Source: Enterococcus casseliflavus NBRC 100478 (lineage in GTDB: Bacteria > Bacillota > Bacilli > Lactobacillales > Enterococcaceae). Taken from it: a stretch of DNA of 64,000 nucleotides. Shown one piece after another: positions 53,773 through 63,860 of the stretch. The DNA is taken from positions 1 through 64,000 of the forward strand of contig NZ_BCPT01000019.1 in assembly GCF_001544095.1 (NCBI RefSeq), in the 5' to 3' direction. The notes under the pieces are model-generated. The model saw only the letters and a list, made by a program, of their open reading frames with translations, did no database searches and was not told the DNA's origin. Both the position numbers and the translations under genes were made by a program. How positions within the stretch are numbered: the first letter of the stretch is position 1; each line of letters begins with the position of its first letter.

Positions 53773-56496
53773 ATGTGTACTTATGTGAAAAAAATAGCTT
53801 ACCCAATGTTCATGCTGTCCTTACTTATGTTATCCTATTTGGCGCCTTTATTATCAGTCATCACAGCCAATGCGGACACCGAGGAGAATCCCAAAACAAT
53901 CCTATTTCAAAACGAAAAGGGCACTGCGCAAGTGACCTCATTACCAGATCCTACCACAGGAGAAATCACTTGGACGATCGAGGTAGAAAAGAATCAGCAG
54001 TCTGCTGCTAATCAACTAGCATTCAGTTTGAGTGAAGGAGAACAAACGGTTCTGCCAGAATCAATCCAAAGCAACGGCACGCCATTTACATATGATCCGC
54101 AAAGACAGCAGCTGATGGAAGAAAGTACTAGCAGCTCCTTTAGCCAAATGACGCTAACGTTTCAAACAAAAGCTCTTGAAACATTGACAATCAAATCCGC
54201 CTTTCTTCAAACAGAGGAAGAAAATGGACAAGTGAAAGAAGACATCATCAATTCAACAGATGTAGCAGTTGTTCTACCTGAAAATGAATCCACAGAAGCA
54301 ACGAGTGCCGAAGCAGTGCTTGCTGACAGTCAGGAACAAACAGGGGCTTCCGAAAAACAGCCTGCAACAAAAAGCAGCGAGTCACAACCACAAGCAGAGT
54401 CAACTACCGCATCAACAGCCATAGAATCACCACTTAATACACAAGCAAGTGCACCAGCAGCTTCAAAACTGTCAAGTGGCGGCAGCTTTAAAAATGATGT
54501 GCCAGAAGTTGATGACGTACTTCTAGGAGAAGCCCAGTTTTTTCATATTTTTGCTAACCATGCGACGCTAAATACCCACACGAACGGAAACTTAGCAGTG
54601 GGAGAACTAAATGGAAATGTCAATTTTGGAACCAGTATTCAGGATGGTTCGTTGGCAACAGAAATCAATTATATTCAAAAGGTCAATACGATCGCAAATT
54701 CTTCCTTTGTGTCAGGAACTGATAGCAGAAAAAACAAAGTTGTTTTTGGCCCATCAGTCACAGTAGATTTAGCAGATCAAAATCAACAACCTGCCGTTTT
54801 TGTAAATGGACAGAGAATGGATCACTTGAAAACTTCCGAAGTTTTCCAAGATCAATCTGCAAGTGAACCGTATATAGATTTTAAAAAGGTATTTTCAACG
54901 TTACAGGCGACGTCAGAAAGGCTAGGAGCCTATCCGCAAACACCCGGTGTAACCAAAGACTTTACTGATAATAATCAGCGGGTCATCAATACCGCCCGTG
55001 CTGAAAATGATACGCAAGAGGTTGTGTTGACCTTAACGGATGAACAAGGAAACCCGCTTGATGACGGTGTTTACGAACTTCAAAATAAAAAGACACATAA
55101 AGAGGTTGATGAAGAGGTCACAAATGATGATGGACAAGTAATCGAAACGGATCTTCCAGAAGGGGACTATTCCTTTGTTGAAACAGAAGCGCCAGATGGT
55201 TATCTAATCGACAAGAAACCAATTTCCTTTTCGGCAGATACTATTGATGAAGAAGATCAAAAGGTAGTCGTTACTCTTTCAAAAACAGAATTAGAAAAAG
55301 ATACACCCATTACCATCAAAGGGCTAACAAAAGGCACGTCTCCTGTACTCATCAATGTGGATACTGAAGGAGCAAGTACCGTTAATATCAAGTCGCAAAT
55401 CAAACTAGAATATACAGATGGCACGATGCGCAATAGTCATGAAACAGAAGCGTTTGATGATGCCGTTATCCTGTGGAATTTTATTAATCAGCCAGAAAAT
55501 CAAATGATTTCGATCAATAGTCCCTTCCAAGGAACGATTTTGGCTGTTGGTGATACAGTTGATGTCCACCAAAATGTTGACGGCAGTATCATTGCTGATA
55601 CGGTATTGGTCAATGCGGAAACCCACCGCTGGGATCTTCAAGCCAATGAAACGGTTGTACCGATAATCAAATTAGCTGCAATGAATCACCTGCTGTCTCT
55701 TGATACAACGACAGTCAGCGGAACCAAAACGTGGGACGATTATGACAACAAATTTAATACCCGTCCGACAAGCATTACGGTTCAATTACTGCAAAATGGT
55801 GAAGTGTTCCAAACAAAAACGGTTACCCAAAATAAAGAGGGAGAATGGCATTATGAATTTACTGATCTACCGACAACCGACGAATCTGGTCAGACCTATG
55901 ACTACGCAATTCAAGAAACACCCGTTGAAGGATACACCACCAAAGTAAATGGCTATGACCTAGTCAACACCTACCGTAATACTGAAACGACAAAAGTATC
56001 AGGAACGAAAACATGGAATGACTACGAAAACAAGTTCAACACACGTCCAGAAAGTATCACTGTCGACTTAATGCAAAACGGTAAAGAGATTGACAAACAA
56101 ATCGTAAAAGCAGTTAACCAAGGCAACTGGACCTATCGCTTTGACGATCTGCCAAAATACGATGCCGAAGGAAAAGCCTATACCTACAGGATCCAAGAAG
56201 GAAAAGTTCCAGATTACACCACCAAAATAAATGGCTATAACTTAGTCAACACTTATACAGGGCCAGAGACACCGAAAACCCCGAGTGATCCTAAAAAGCC
56301 GCAGGTCCCGTTGTCACCTAAAAAGCCAGATACATCTAAACAACCGGAAGATGACAACAAGAATGACGCAAACCATGCGACTACTGAAAAACGATTGCCT
56401 AAGACAAACGAGCGCTCTTCTTATGTGTGGAGTATCCTTGGAAGTATTTTACTCGTTACAAGCGTTGGCATGCTTTATCGACGAAAACATAGTTAA
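53773..56496 (+). CDS. LPXTG-anchored surface adhesin with split choice-of-anchor A domain
   Basis: 907-residue cell-wall protein. A signal peptide (cleavage expected after TANA, about residue 34) and a Ser/Thr/Gln-rich stalk (about 170-240) come first. A choice-of-anchor A domain begins near 243 (GEAQFFHIFANHATL) and resumes near 514 (VLINVDTEGAS, ILWNFINQPEN, FQGTILAVGDTV). Between the halves sits a SpaA/prealbumin-like beta domain (about 416-500). Two Cna-B repeats (about 646-735 and 739-830), with GTKTW lysine and NTY asparagine motifs, suggest isopeptide bonds. The end is proline-rich, then LPKTN (875-879), a membrane helix and a basic tail: a sortase A substrate. The ATG at 53773 follows GGAGGAAGAG. 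The ligand is unknown. Confidence 0.9.
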   Translation: MCTYVKKIAYPMFMLSLLMLSYLAPLLSVITANADTEENPKTILFQNEKGTAQVTSLPDPTTGEITWTIEVEKNQQSAANQLAFSLSEGEQTVLPESIQSNGTPFTYDPQRQQLMEESTSSSFSQMTLTFQTKALETLTIKSAFLQTEEENGQVKEDIINSTDVAVVLPENESTEATSAEAVLADSQEQTGASEKQPATKSSESQPQAESTTASTAIESPLNTQASAPAASKLSSGGSFKNDVPEVDDVLLGEAQFFHIFANHATLNTHTNGNLAVGELNGNVNFGTSIQDGSLATEINYIQKVNTIANSSFVSGTDSRKNKVVFGPSVTVDLADQNQQPAVFVNGQRMDHLKTSEVFQDQSASEPYIDFKKVFSTLQATSERLGAYPQTPGVTKDFTDNNQRVINTARAENDTQEVVLTLTDEQGNPLDDGVYELQNKKTHKEVDEEVTNDDGQVIETDLPEGDYSFVETEAPDGYLIDKKPISFSADTIDEEDQKVVVTLSKTELEKDTPITIKGLTKGTSPVLINVDTEGASTVNIKSQIKLEYTDGTMRNSHETEAFDDAVILWNFINQPENQMISINSPFQGTILAVGDTVDVHQNVDGSIIADTVLVNAETHRWDLQANETVVPIIKLAAMNHLLSLDTTTVSGTKTWDDYDNKFNTRPTSITVQLLQNGEVFQTKTVTQNKEGEWHYEFTDLPTTDESGQTYDYAIQETPVEGYTTKVNGYDLVNTYRNTETTKVSGTKTWNDYENKFNTRPESITVDLMQNGKEIDKQIVKAVNQGNWTYRFDDLPKYDAEGKAYTYRIQEGKVPDYTTKINGYNLVNTYTGPETPKTPSDPKKPQVPLSPKKPDTSKQPEDDNKNDANHATTEKRLPKTNERSSYVWSILGSILLVTSVGMLYRRKHS

Positions 56497-56504
56497 CCAA
56501 TCAA

Positions 56505-56550
56505 AACTTTGCCCTGACTTCTAACAGATAAGCAGGGCAAAGTTTTTTTT
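56505..56550 (+). terminator. Terminator of the surface protein gene
   Basis: AACTTTGCCCTG pairs perfectly with CAGGGCAAAGTT and ends in T8. Confidence 0.88.
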
Positions 56551-56636
56551 AAAAGTATAGGACTTATTTAAGACCTGCGACAAAACTTTGGCTGAAATCC
56601 ATTGTAAATGGTAAACTAAAATGAAGGGGGGATCCT

Positions 56637-57593
56637 ATGGTTTGGCTATTGCTACTACTGCTTATTTTTGGTTTTTTGGTGTACTATGTTTATCGCACGT
56701 CTGTTTTGAAAAAGGGCGTACGCTATTTTGTTTCGGCGATCATTATGCGAAACAATGAATGGTATGAAAAAGAAGGCAGAAAGAAACTGGGGATTCCATA
56801 CAAAGAGCGGATCGCAACAAAGAGTTCAGCTTTTTGGGCACAAGGTTCGGATTGTACGGTAACGACCGCCGATGATCTGATCCTAACAGCGGAAGTCTTT
56901 GATCAGTGTGCAAAAACGTGGGTGATCTGCTTGCACGGGTATCGCAGTGATGGACAAGCAGATTGTCAAGAGGCAGCCGAGAAATTCTGGTCTGCCGGTT
57001 ACAATGTTTTAGTTCCTGATTTACGTGGACATGGCCGCAGTGAAGGCAAAGAGATCGGTTTAGGGTGGCTAGATCGGATGGATCTGCTTTTGTGGATCGA
57101 TAAGATTTTGGAAAAAGACCCACAAACACAAATCTTCCTCTATGGTTTAGGAATGGGGGCTGCGACTTTGCTGCTGGCTAGTGGAGAAGTCATGCCTGTG
57201 CAAGTGGCTGGGTTGATCTCAGACAGCAGCTATACGTCCGTTTACAGTGCGATCCGATCAAGCTTGCCGCAATTTTCTCGGTTACCGATCAAACGCTTTT
57301 TGCGCTTAGCGAATCGCTATAGCAAACAATTAGTCGGTTATCCCTTCTTGCAGATCTCGGTGACCCGACAAGTCGGCAGCAACCATTTACCTGTGCTGTT
57401 TTTACAAGGAGAAAAAGATTCGTTTCTTTCGGAAAAAGAGATCAATACCTTAATGGAAGCAACGGCTGGACCGAAACAAAAAGTCCTCTTTGCGAATATG
57501 GGACATTTACAGGCAGTGAAAGATGCACCAGAATATTGGCCAACCGTTTTGCAATTCATTGAGAATATCAAACAAAATACAGACATCGTCTGA
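56637..57593 (+). CDS. Membrane-anchored alpha/beta hydrolase with Gly at the nucleophile position
   Basis: 318-residue protein of the YqkD-like hydrolase group. One N-terminal membrane helix (residues 2-20) is followed by the hydrolase domain: HGYRSDG oxyanion region (about 100), PDLRGHGRS (128-135), and the acid and base in GEKD (Asp261) and MGHLQ (His290). The nucleophile elbow reads GLGMG at 170-174, where family members have GxSxG, so Ser is replaced by Gly172 (codon GGA). It is either inactive as a hydrolase or uses another chemistry. GGGGGGAT precedes the ATG. It sits 18 bases before a GNAT gene. Confidence 0.85.
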   Translation: MVWLLLLLLIFGFLVYYVYRTSVLKKGVRYFVSAIIMRNNEWYEKEGRKKLGIPYKERIATKSSAFWAQGSDCTVTTADDLILTAEVFDQCAKTWVICLHGYRSDGQADCQEAAEKFWSAGYNVLVPDLRGHGRSEGKEIGLGWLDRMDLLLWIDKILEKDPQTQIFLYGLGMGAATLLLASGEVMPVQVAGLISDSSYTSVYSAIRSSLPQFSRLPIKRFLRLANRYSKQLVGYPFLQISVTRQVGSNHLPVLFLQGEKDSFLSEKEINTLMEATAGPKQKVLFANMGHLQAVKDAPEYWPTVLQFIENIKQNTDIV

Positions 57594-57610
57594 TAGAAAG
57601 GAAGAAAGCA

Positions 57611-57883
57611 ATGGAAATCAAAGAAGAAAATAAACGTTTTGCTTTGTATGATGGAGAAAAAGAGGTGGGAGAAATCACATGGCAAGAAACGCCAGATAAT
57701 GTTCTAGAAGTAGACCACACCTTCGTCAACCCTGATTATCGCGGCCAGCAATTGGCGCAAAAATTACTCAAAGCGGTTGTTGAAAAAGCAAGACGGGAAG
57801 AGAAAAAAATTATGCCTGTCTGCTCCTTTGCGGTCAAAGAGTTCAAAGAAAAACCAGAATACGATGACGTACTCGTTCGCTGA
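57611..57883 (+). CDS. GNAT-fold N-acetyltransferase, short YjdJ type
   Basis: 90-residue minimal acetyltransferase. Strands EEVGEITWQE and LEVDHTFVNPDYRGQQLAQKLL include the acetyl-CoA pyrophosphate loop RGQQLA (about 43-48); the end IMPVCSFAVKEF is characteristic of the small YjdJ-like group. The acceptor is unknown. It is probably co-transcribed with the hydrolase. AGAAAGGAAG precedes the ATG. Confidence 0.87.
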   Translation: MEIKEENKRFALYDGEKEVGEITWQETPDNVLEVDHTFVNPDYRGQQLAQKLLKAVVEKARREEKKIMPVCSFAVKEFKEKPEYDDVLVR

Positions 57884-57907
57884 TTTGAACGAAAGTGATC
57901 TATGAGA

Positions 57908-57938
57908 AAAAGGCTGTCAGAAAGGACAGTCTTTTTTT
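57908..57938 (+). terminator. Terminator after the GNAT gene
   Basis: AAGGCTGTC pairs with GGACAGTCTT (one G-U) and is followed by T7. Confidence 0.7.
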
Positions 57939-58038
57939 AAACCGTCCTGCAACGGGCAATGACAAAAAGAGAGTAGTAATTTCCAGCGGAAAATGCTAAA
58001 ATGGAAAGGACGACTTTAGCAAGCAAGGAGGAGCTAAC

Positions 58039-58275
58039 GTGTATAACATCTTATTAACTGCTGTGATCGTTATTTCGATTTTAATGGTCATTACGATCAT
58101 GATGCAGCCTAGCAAGCAAAATAGTGCAGCTAGTGCCTTTACCGGCGGTGCAGATCAATTGTTTGGTAAGCAAAAAGCCCGTGGATTTGAAGCGGTGATG
58201 CAGCGTTCAACGGCCATTTTAGGTTTTGTTTGGATGGTCTTGCTCTTTATTTTGGCTTTTCTTTCATCAAACTAA
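58039..58275 (+). CDS. secG: Preprotein translocase subunit SecG
   Basis: 78-residue small subunit of the SecYEG channel. Two membrane helices (about residues 2-22 and 54-76) flank the cytoplasmic loop QPSKQNSAASAFTGGADQLFG, a hallmark of SecG. The GTG start follows AAGGAGGAG. It precedes est, rnr and smpB, as in many Firmicutes. Confidence 0.93.
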   Translation: MYNILLTAVIVISILMVITIMMQPSKQNSAASAFTGGADQLFGKQKARGFEAVMQRSTAILGFVWMVLLFILAFLSSN

Positions 58276-58289
58276 TCACTTTGTTAGCG

Positions 58290-58316
58290 AACCTCTCGTA
58301 AAGAGAGGTTTTTTTC
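58290..58316 (+). terminator. Terminator after secG
   Basis: AACCTCTC pairs with GAGAGGTT and is followed by a T-run. Confidence 0.82.
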
Positions 58317-58398
58317 TTTTTAACGGGAAGATTTTGATCGCATTTGTCGAAGTATTCTTGCTAACTATGGTAGAATTGGACGTGAGGTGAAAGGAAAC

Positions 58399-59151
58399 AT
58401 GAAAACATTTAATCAACCAAAACCGGTTTTTGCTGAACACGGCAAACGAGCGGTCATTTTGTTCCATGCCTATTCAGGCAGTCCTAACGATGTGCGCATG
58501 CTTTGTCGTTCGTTAGAACAAAAAGACTACACGGTTTATACACCGATGTTTACTGGACATGGTACACCGAATCCAGATGATATCTTAAATCAAGGAATGA
58601 CTGTTTGGCAGCAGGATGCTGCGGATGCAGTTGCTTATGTGAAAGAAAAAGGCTATGAGGAAGTTGCCGTTCTTGGACTTTCGATGGGTGGGATTTTAGC
58701 GATGGATCGTTTGACGCAAGACCCAACATTGATGGGGGGCGGACTGTTTTGTTCTCCATTATTTGAAACCAAGAATGAAGTGCCAGTCAATTTTGAAAAG
58801 TATGCGGAAATGGTCATACCCTACGCTGATTTAGATGAGGCGACCCAAAAAGAAATATTGGCAGAAGTCCCTCGTAAGGTCAGAGAACAACTGCAAGGAA
58901 TCGAAACAGTCGGACAAACCACAGCTGAGCATTTAGGAAAAATCGAGCGCCCAGTCTTCTTGGCGCAAGCAGGAAGGGACCAAATGATCGATCCACAGAC
59001 GGTTTTCAAAACCGCAGCGGCATTGTCCCATGTTCCCTATACGCTTCAATGGTATCCCGAAAGCGGTCATGTGGTGACCGTGGGACCAGAACGGAAAAAA
59101 TTAGAGCAGGATGTGTTTGCTTTCTTAGAAACACTTGCTTGGAAAGAGTGA
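58399..59151 (+). CDS. est: Carboxylesterase, Est30-like alpha/beta hydrolase
   Basis: 250-residue serine esterase. HAYSGSPND near residue 22 forms the oxyanion hole; the nucleophile is in GLSMGG (Ser near 94), the acid in AGRDQMIDP, and the base in SGHVVTVG. This pattern matches the thermostable Est30 carboxylesterase group found upstream of rnr in Firmicutes. The start at 58399 follows GAAAGGAAAC. It is followed by rnr after three bases. Confidence 0.9.
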   Translation: MKTFNQPKPVFAEHGKRAVILFHAYSGSPNDVRMLCRSLEQKDYTVYTPMFTGHGTPNPDDILNQGMTVWQQDAADAVAYVKEKGYEEVAVLGLSMGGILAMDRLTQDPTLMGGGLFCSPLFETKNEVPVNFEKYAEMVIPYADLDEATQKEILAEVPRKVREQLQGIETVGQTTAEHLGKIERPVFLAQAGRDQMIDPQTVFKTAAALSHVPYTLQWYPESGHVVTVGPERKKLEQDVFAFLETLAWKE

Positions 59152-59154
59152 GTT

Positions 59155-61515
59155 ATGACAGAAACGATTAAAACAAAAATCATTCAGTTTCTCGAAGAAA
59201 GCCGTAAAAAAAGTTTTTCAATGGAAGAAATTGCTGAAGGTCTAGGACTTCAAAAAAGTACAGACTTTAAGAATCTTGTCCAGACAGTAGCGGCGATGGA
59301 ACGAGAAGGCAGTGTGATTTTTAACAAAAAAGGCAAAGTGAAATTACCCATGAAACGTGTGTTTGTGGAAGGAACCTTCCGTGCCAATGAGCGAGGCTTC
59401 GGCTTTGTCACGTTGGATGAAGAAGAAGACGATATTTATATACCTAAAGAAGCAACAGGCTATGCCATGGACGGCGATACCGTTGCTGTAGACATCGTGC
59501 ATGTTGCCGATCCTTTTTCAGATCGCGGCGCAGAGGGAAAGGTCGTAGAAATCAAACAACGCGCCATCAGTCAGTTGGTCGGCGAGTTTACATTATTTGA
59601 CGAAAAAGAGATCGAAGAATCGGATCTATATGGCGTTGTTCAACCTAAAGATAAAAAACTAAGCGATTTAAAGGTGTTTATCGGCGCCCAAGGAATTCGT
59701 CCAGTAGACGGCAGCATCGTGATCGTTGAGATCAGCCATTATCCAGAAAAAGGCTATTCGAAAAGCTTAGAGGGGTTGATCACAAAAGTTGTGGGGCATA
59801 AAAACGATCCTGGAATGGATATTTTATCGATCGTCGTGGCGAATGGGATTCCCACAAAATTTGAGGAAGAAACCTTGGCAGCGGCAGATGCAGTACCCGA
59901 TACGATCGATCCTGCTGACTTTCCAGAACGACGGGATTTGCGAGATCAACAGATCGTAACGATCGATGGAGCGGATGCCAAAGATTTGGATGATGCGGTG
60001 ACGGTAAAAGCATTGCCTGACGGCAGCTTCTATTTGGGCGTGCATATCGCCGATGTTTCTTATTATGTGACAGAAAACAGTGCGTTGGACAAAGAAGCTT
60101 TTGAGCGGGGAACGAGTGTCTATCTAACGGATCGAGTGATCCCGATGATCCCACAACGTTTATCAAACGGGATCTGTTCGTTGAATCCGAATGTGCCAAG
60201 GTTGGCCATGAGCTGTGAAATGTGGATCAACCAAGAGGGGATCGTCACGGATTACAATATTTTCCAAAGTATTATTCAAACAAGTGCCCGCATGACTTAT
60301 CAGGCAGTCAATCAAATTATTGAAGACAATGATCCAGAAACCAGCAAAGAATATGCGAAACTAGTACCGATGTTCCATGATATGGCCGCCTTGCACCACG
60401 TGTTAGAAACGATGCGCATCAAACGTGGGGCGGTTTCTTTTGAAGACCGAGAAGCAAAAGTCTTGGTCGATGGAGAAGGACACCCGCAAGAAATCGTTCT
60501 GAGAGAACGTGGCGTCGGCGAACGATTGATCGAGTCCTTCATGTTGGCAGCCAATGAAACCGTGGCGCGCCATTTCAATCGGAAGCATTTACCATTTATT
60601 TATCGGATCCATGAGGAACCAAAAGAAGAGAAAATGCGCCGCTTCTTTGATTTTGCATCTGCTTTAGGGATCGTAGTCAAACAAACCAACGGCTCGATCT
60701 CACCAAAACAACTGCAAAAAGTGGTTGAAGATGTCGCGGATAAGCCAGAGGCAATGGTTGTCAATACGATGCTGCTCAGAAGTATGCAGCAAGCGAAGTA
60801 TTCAGAAGAAAACGTCGGCCACTATGGTTTGGCAGCGGAAGATTATACCCACTTCACGTCACCGATCCGTCGGTACCCCGACTTGATCGTGCATCGCTTG
60901 ATTCGTTCTTACAGTGAAGATGTCTCTGAAGCCAACCAAAACAAATGGGCGGAAATCTTGCCTGACATCGCCATGCACAGCTCCCAAATGGAACGACGAG
61001 CAGTCGATGCAGAAAGAGAAGTCGATGCGCTTAAAAAAGCTGAGTATATGGCCGATAAAGTAGGAGAAGAGTTTGAGGGTATCATCAGTTCCGTCGTTAA
61101 GTTTGGCTTGTTTATTGAATTGCCTAACACGATTGAAGGGCTGATCCATATCAATAATCTGAAGCAAGATTACTTCCATTATTTGGAAAACCATCTGGCA
61201 CTTGTAGGGGAACGGACAGGCTTGACCTTTAAAATTGGTCAAAAAGTTCGTATCAAAGTCGTGAAAGCTGATCCTGAAACAAGAGAGATCGATTTTGAAT
61301 TGGTAGCAGCAGAAGAAGTCGAAAAACTGCAAGCACCAAAAGCTAACAAACGAAACAACCATCAAAAAAATGAAGCGAACCGTCGCGGGAAAAAGCAACG
61401 CAACCCTGAGAAAAACCAAGGGAAACGCTTTGAACAAACCGGTAAAGGCAAATCAAAGAAAGCTGGCAAAGTGAAAAAGAAAAAACCTTTTTATAAAGGA
61501 ATCAAGAAAAAATAA
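59155..61515 (+). CDS. rnr: Ribonuclease R
   Basis: 786-residue 3'-5' exoribonuclease. An N-terminal winged helix (about 1-70), two cold-shock domains (about 75-225), and the RNB catalytic domain are visible; the metal aspartates are in TIDGADAKDLDDAV. Near 580 the typical YTHFTSPIRRYPDL appears. An S1 domain (about 640-720) and a basic, disordered tail follow. It degrades structured RNA and, with SmpB and tmRNA, non-stop mRNA; smpB is next downstream. Confidence 0.97.
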   Translation: MTETIKTKIIQFLEESRKKSFSMEEIAEGLGLQKSTDFKNLVQTVAAMEREGSVIFNKKGKVKLPMKRVFVEGTFRANERGFGFVTLDEEEDDIYIPKEATGYAMDGDTVAVDIVHVADPFSDRGAEGKVVEIKQRAISQLVGEFTLFDEKEIEESDLYGVVQPKDKKLSDLKVFIGAQGIRPVDGSIVIVEISHYPEKGYSKSLEGLITKVVGHKNDPGMDILSIVVANGIPTKFEEETLAAADAVPDTIDPADFPERRDLRDQQIVTIDGADAKDLDDAVTVKALPDGSFYLGVHIADVSYYVTENSALDKEAFERGTSVYLTDRVIPMIPQRLSNGICSLNPNVPRLAMSCEMWINQEGIVTDYNIFQSIIQTSARMTYQAVNQIIEDNDPETSKEYAKLVPMFHDMAALHHVLETMRIKRGAVSFEDREAKVLVDGEGHPQEIVLRERGVGERLIESFMLAANETVARHFNRKHLPFIYRIHEEPKEEKMRRFFDFASALGIVVKQTNGSISPKQLQKVVEDVADKPEAMVVNTMLLRSMQQAKYSEENVGHYGLAAEDYTHFTSPIRRYPDLIVHRLIRSYSEDVSEANQNKWAEILPDIAMHSSQMERRAVDAEREVDALKKAEYMADKVGEEFEGIISSVVKFGLFIELPNTIEGLIHINNLKQDYFHYLENHLALVGERTGLTFKIGQKVRIKVVKADPETREIDFELVAAEEVEKLQAPKANKRNNHQKNEANRRGKKQRNPEKNQGKRFEQTGKGKSKKAGKVKKKKPFYKGIKKK

Positions 61516-61530
61516 TTGGAGGGATGGCCC

Positions 61531-61989
61531 GTGCCTAAAGGAGAAGGGAAATTAATCGCCCAAAACAAAAAGGCCCGCCATGATTACACGATCCTCGATA
61601 CGATCGAAGCGGGGATCGTCTTACAGGGAACAGAGATCAAAGCGATCCGTAACAGTCGGATCAATTTGAAAGACGGCTTTGTACGCATTCGCAATGGTGA
61701 GGCATTCTTAGTCAATGTGCATATCAGCCCTTACGAGCAAGGAAACATTTTTAATCATGATCCACTACGGACAAGAAAACTGTTACTGCATAAAAAGCAG
61801 ATTGCTCGTCTGATTGGCGAAACAAAAAATACCGGCATGACGATCGTTCCATTAAAGGTGTATATCAAGGATGGTTATGCCAAAGTTTTGATTGGTTTAG
61901 CGAAAGGAAAACGCGAATATGACAAGCGGGAATCCTTGAAACGCAAAGATCAAGAAAGACAAATTGACCGAGTTCTTAGAAATTTCTAA
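61531..61989 (+). CDS. smpB: SsrA-binding protein SmpB
   Basis: 152-residue partner of tmRNA in ribosome rescue. The beta-barrel segments ([38 protein letters not shown]) and the C-terminal [19 protein letters not shown] helix match SmpB. The GTG at 61531 follows TTGGAGGGATGG; the TTG at 61516 is part of that site. No tmRNA gene lies in the 300 bases after it. It follows rnr by 15 bases. Confidence 0.95.
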   Translation: MPKGEGKLIAQNKKARHDYTILDTIEAGIVLQGTEIKAIRNSRINLKDGFVRIRNGEAFLVNVHISPYEQGNIFNHDPLRTRKLLLHKKQIARLIGETKNTGMTIVPLKVYIKDGYAKVLIGLAKGKREYDKRESLKRKDQERQIDRVLRNF

Positions 61990-62008
61990 TTTTCTAAGAA
62001 CTTCTTTT
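61972..62008 (+). terminator. Terminator of the rnr-smpB operon
   Basis: GTTCTTAGAAA pairs perfectly with TTTCTAAGAAC; the first arm lies in the last smpB codons. A T-rich tail follows. Confidence 0.7.
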
Positions 62009-62177
62009 AGAATCCGATAGAGGTTATTGCTTTGAAAATCGCGCTAAATTTGGTAGCATTTAAGGGAAAGCTGTTGATATAACAGGCTTTTTCTTCCACA
62101 TAGCGACACGGGGATTTTTCATTTAATTTAGGATTTTTAGCATTGTGAGTTTTTTGTCTAATTTTCTTGAAAATGCT

Positions 62178-62206
62178 TTGAAATTTTCCATTCGTGGTGG
62201 TATGAT
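62178..62206 (+). promoter_or_regulatory. atp operon promoter
   Basis: TTGAAA (62178-62183), 17 bases, TATGAT (62201-62206), about 75 bases before atpB. Confidence 0.65.
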
Positions 62207-62276
62207 ACCGATTGTTATGAGAGGAAACGCATTGTAACACCAGATTTTTTTCTGGAGATGACAGGAAAAGAGGTGA

Positions 62277-63002
<726 letters not shown>

Positions 63003-63022
63003 TCGAATCGACATACAATTAG

Positions 63023-63247
<225 letters not shown>

Positions 63248-63256
63248 GACAAGCAC

Positions 63257-63298
63257 GAAAAGGCAGAAACGAACAATTGCACTCGTTTTTGCTTTTTT
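63257..63298 (+). terminator. Attenuator-like hairpin between atpE and atpF
   Basis: GCAGAAACGA pairs with TCGTTTTTGC (one mismatch), extended by AAAAGG/CTTTTTT, ending in T6. It could limit transcription beyond atpE or protect its mRNA end. Confidence 0.6.
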
Positions 63299-63335
63299 CT
63301 AATGAAACAATGACTTTCAGAAAGGAAGAATCGTT

Positions 63336-63860
63336 ATGCTAAATCAGTTGGTTATAGCGGAAGTTCAAAATCCAATGCTTGGCAATATTATCGTTGTCAG
63401 CGGATCAATTCTTCTTTTGCTATTCTTATTGAAACATTTTGCATGGGATGCCATCAGCAGCATGATGCAAAAACGGGAAGATAAAATCGCCAATGATTTG
63501 GATTCAGCGGAACAATCACGCTTGAATGCAGCAAAATTAGAAAAAGAACGCCAAGAAAAATTGGCACGTTCTCATTCTGAAGCTGCGGAGATCATCAAGA
63601 GCGCCAAAGATAGCGGGGAATTGAGTCGGCAAAATATTTTGAGCGAGACCAAAGAAGAAGTGGCTCGTTTGAAAGAAAAAGCAAACTCAGATATCACCCT
63701 TGAAAAAGAAACTGCGTTAAAAGAAGTGAAAGATGATGTTGCAGAACTTTCGCTTCAAATCGCAGAAAAAATCTTAGGCCGCGAATTGACTCCCGAAAAT
63801 CATGAATCCCTAATCAATCAATATATCGAAGGATTGGGTTCAGTTAATGAAACTCGATAA
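63336..63860 (+). CDS. atpF: F-type ATP synthase subunit b
   Basis: 174-residue stator stalk. One N-terminal membrane helix (about residues 15-35) is followed by a long charged coiled coil (about 40-150) with the b-subunit features EDKIANDLDSAEQSRLNAAKLE. AAAGGAAG precedes the ATG. It overlaps atpH by 14 bases. Confidence 0.96.
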   Translation: MLNQLVIAEVQNPMLGNIIVVSGSILLLLFLLKHFAWDAISSMMQKREDKIANDLDSAEQSRLNAAKLEKERQEKLARSHSEAAEIIKSAKDSGELSRQNILSETKEEVARLKEKANSDITLEKETALKEVKDDVAELSLQIAEKILGRELTPENHESLINQYIEGLGSVNETR

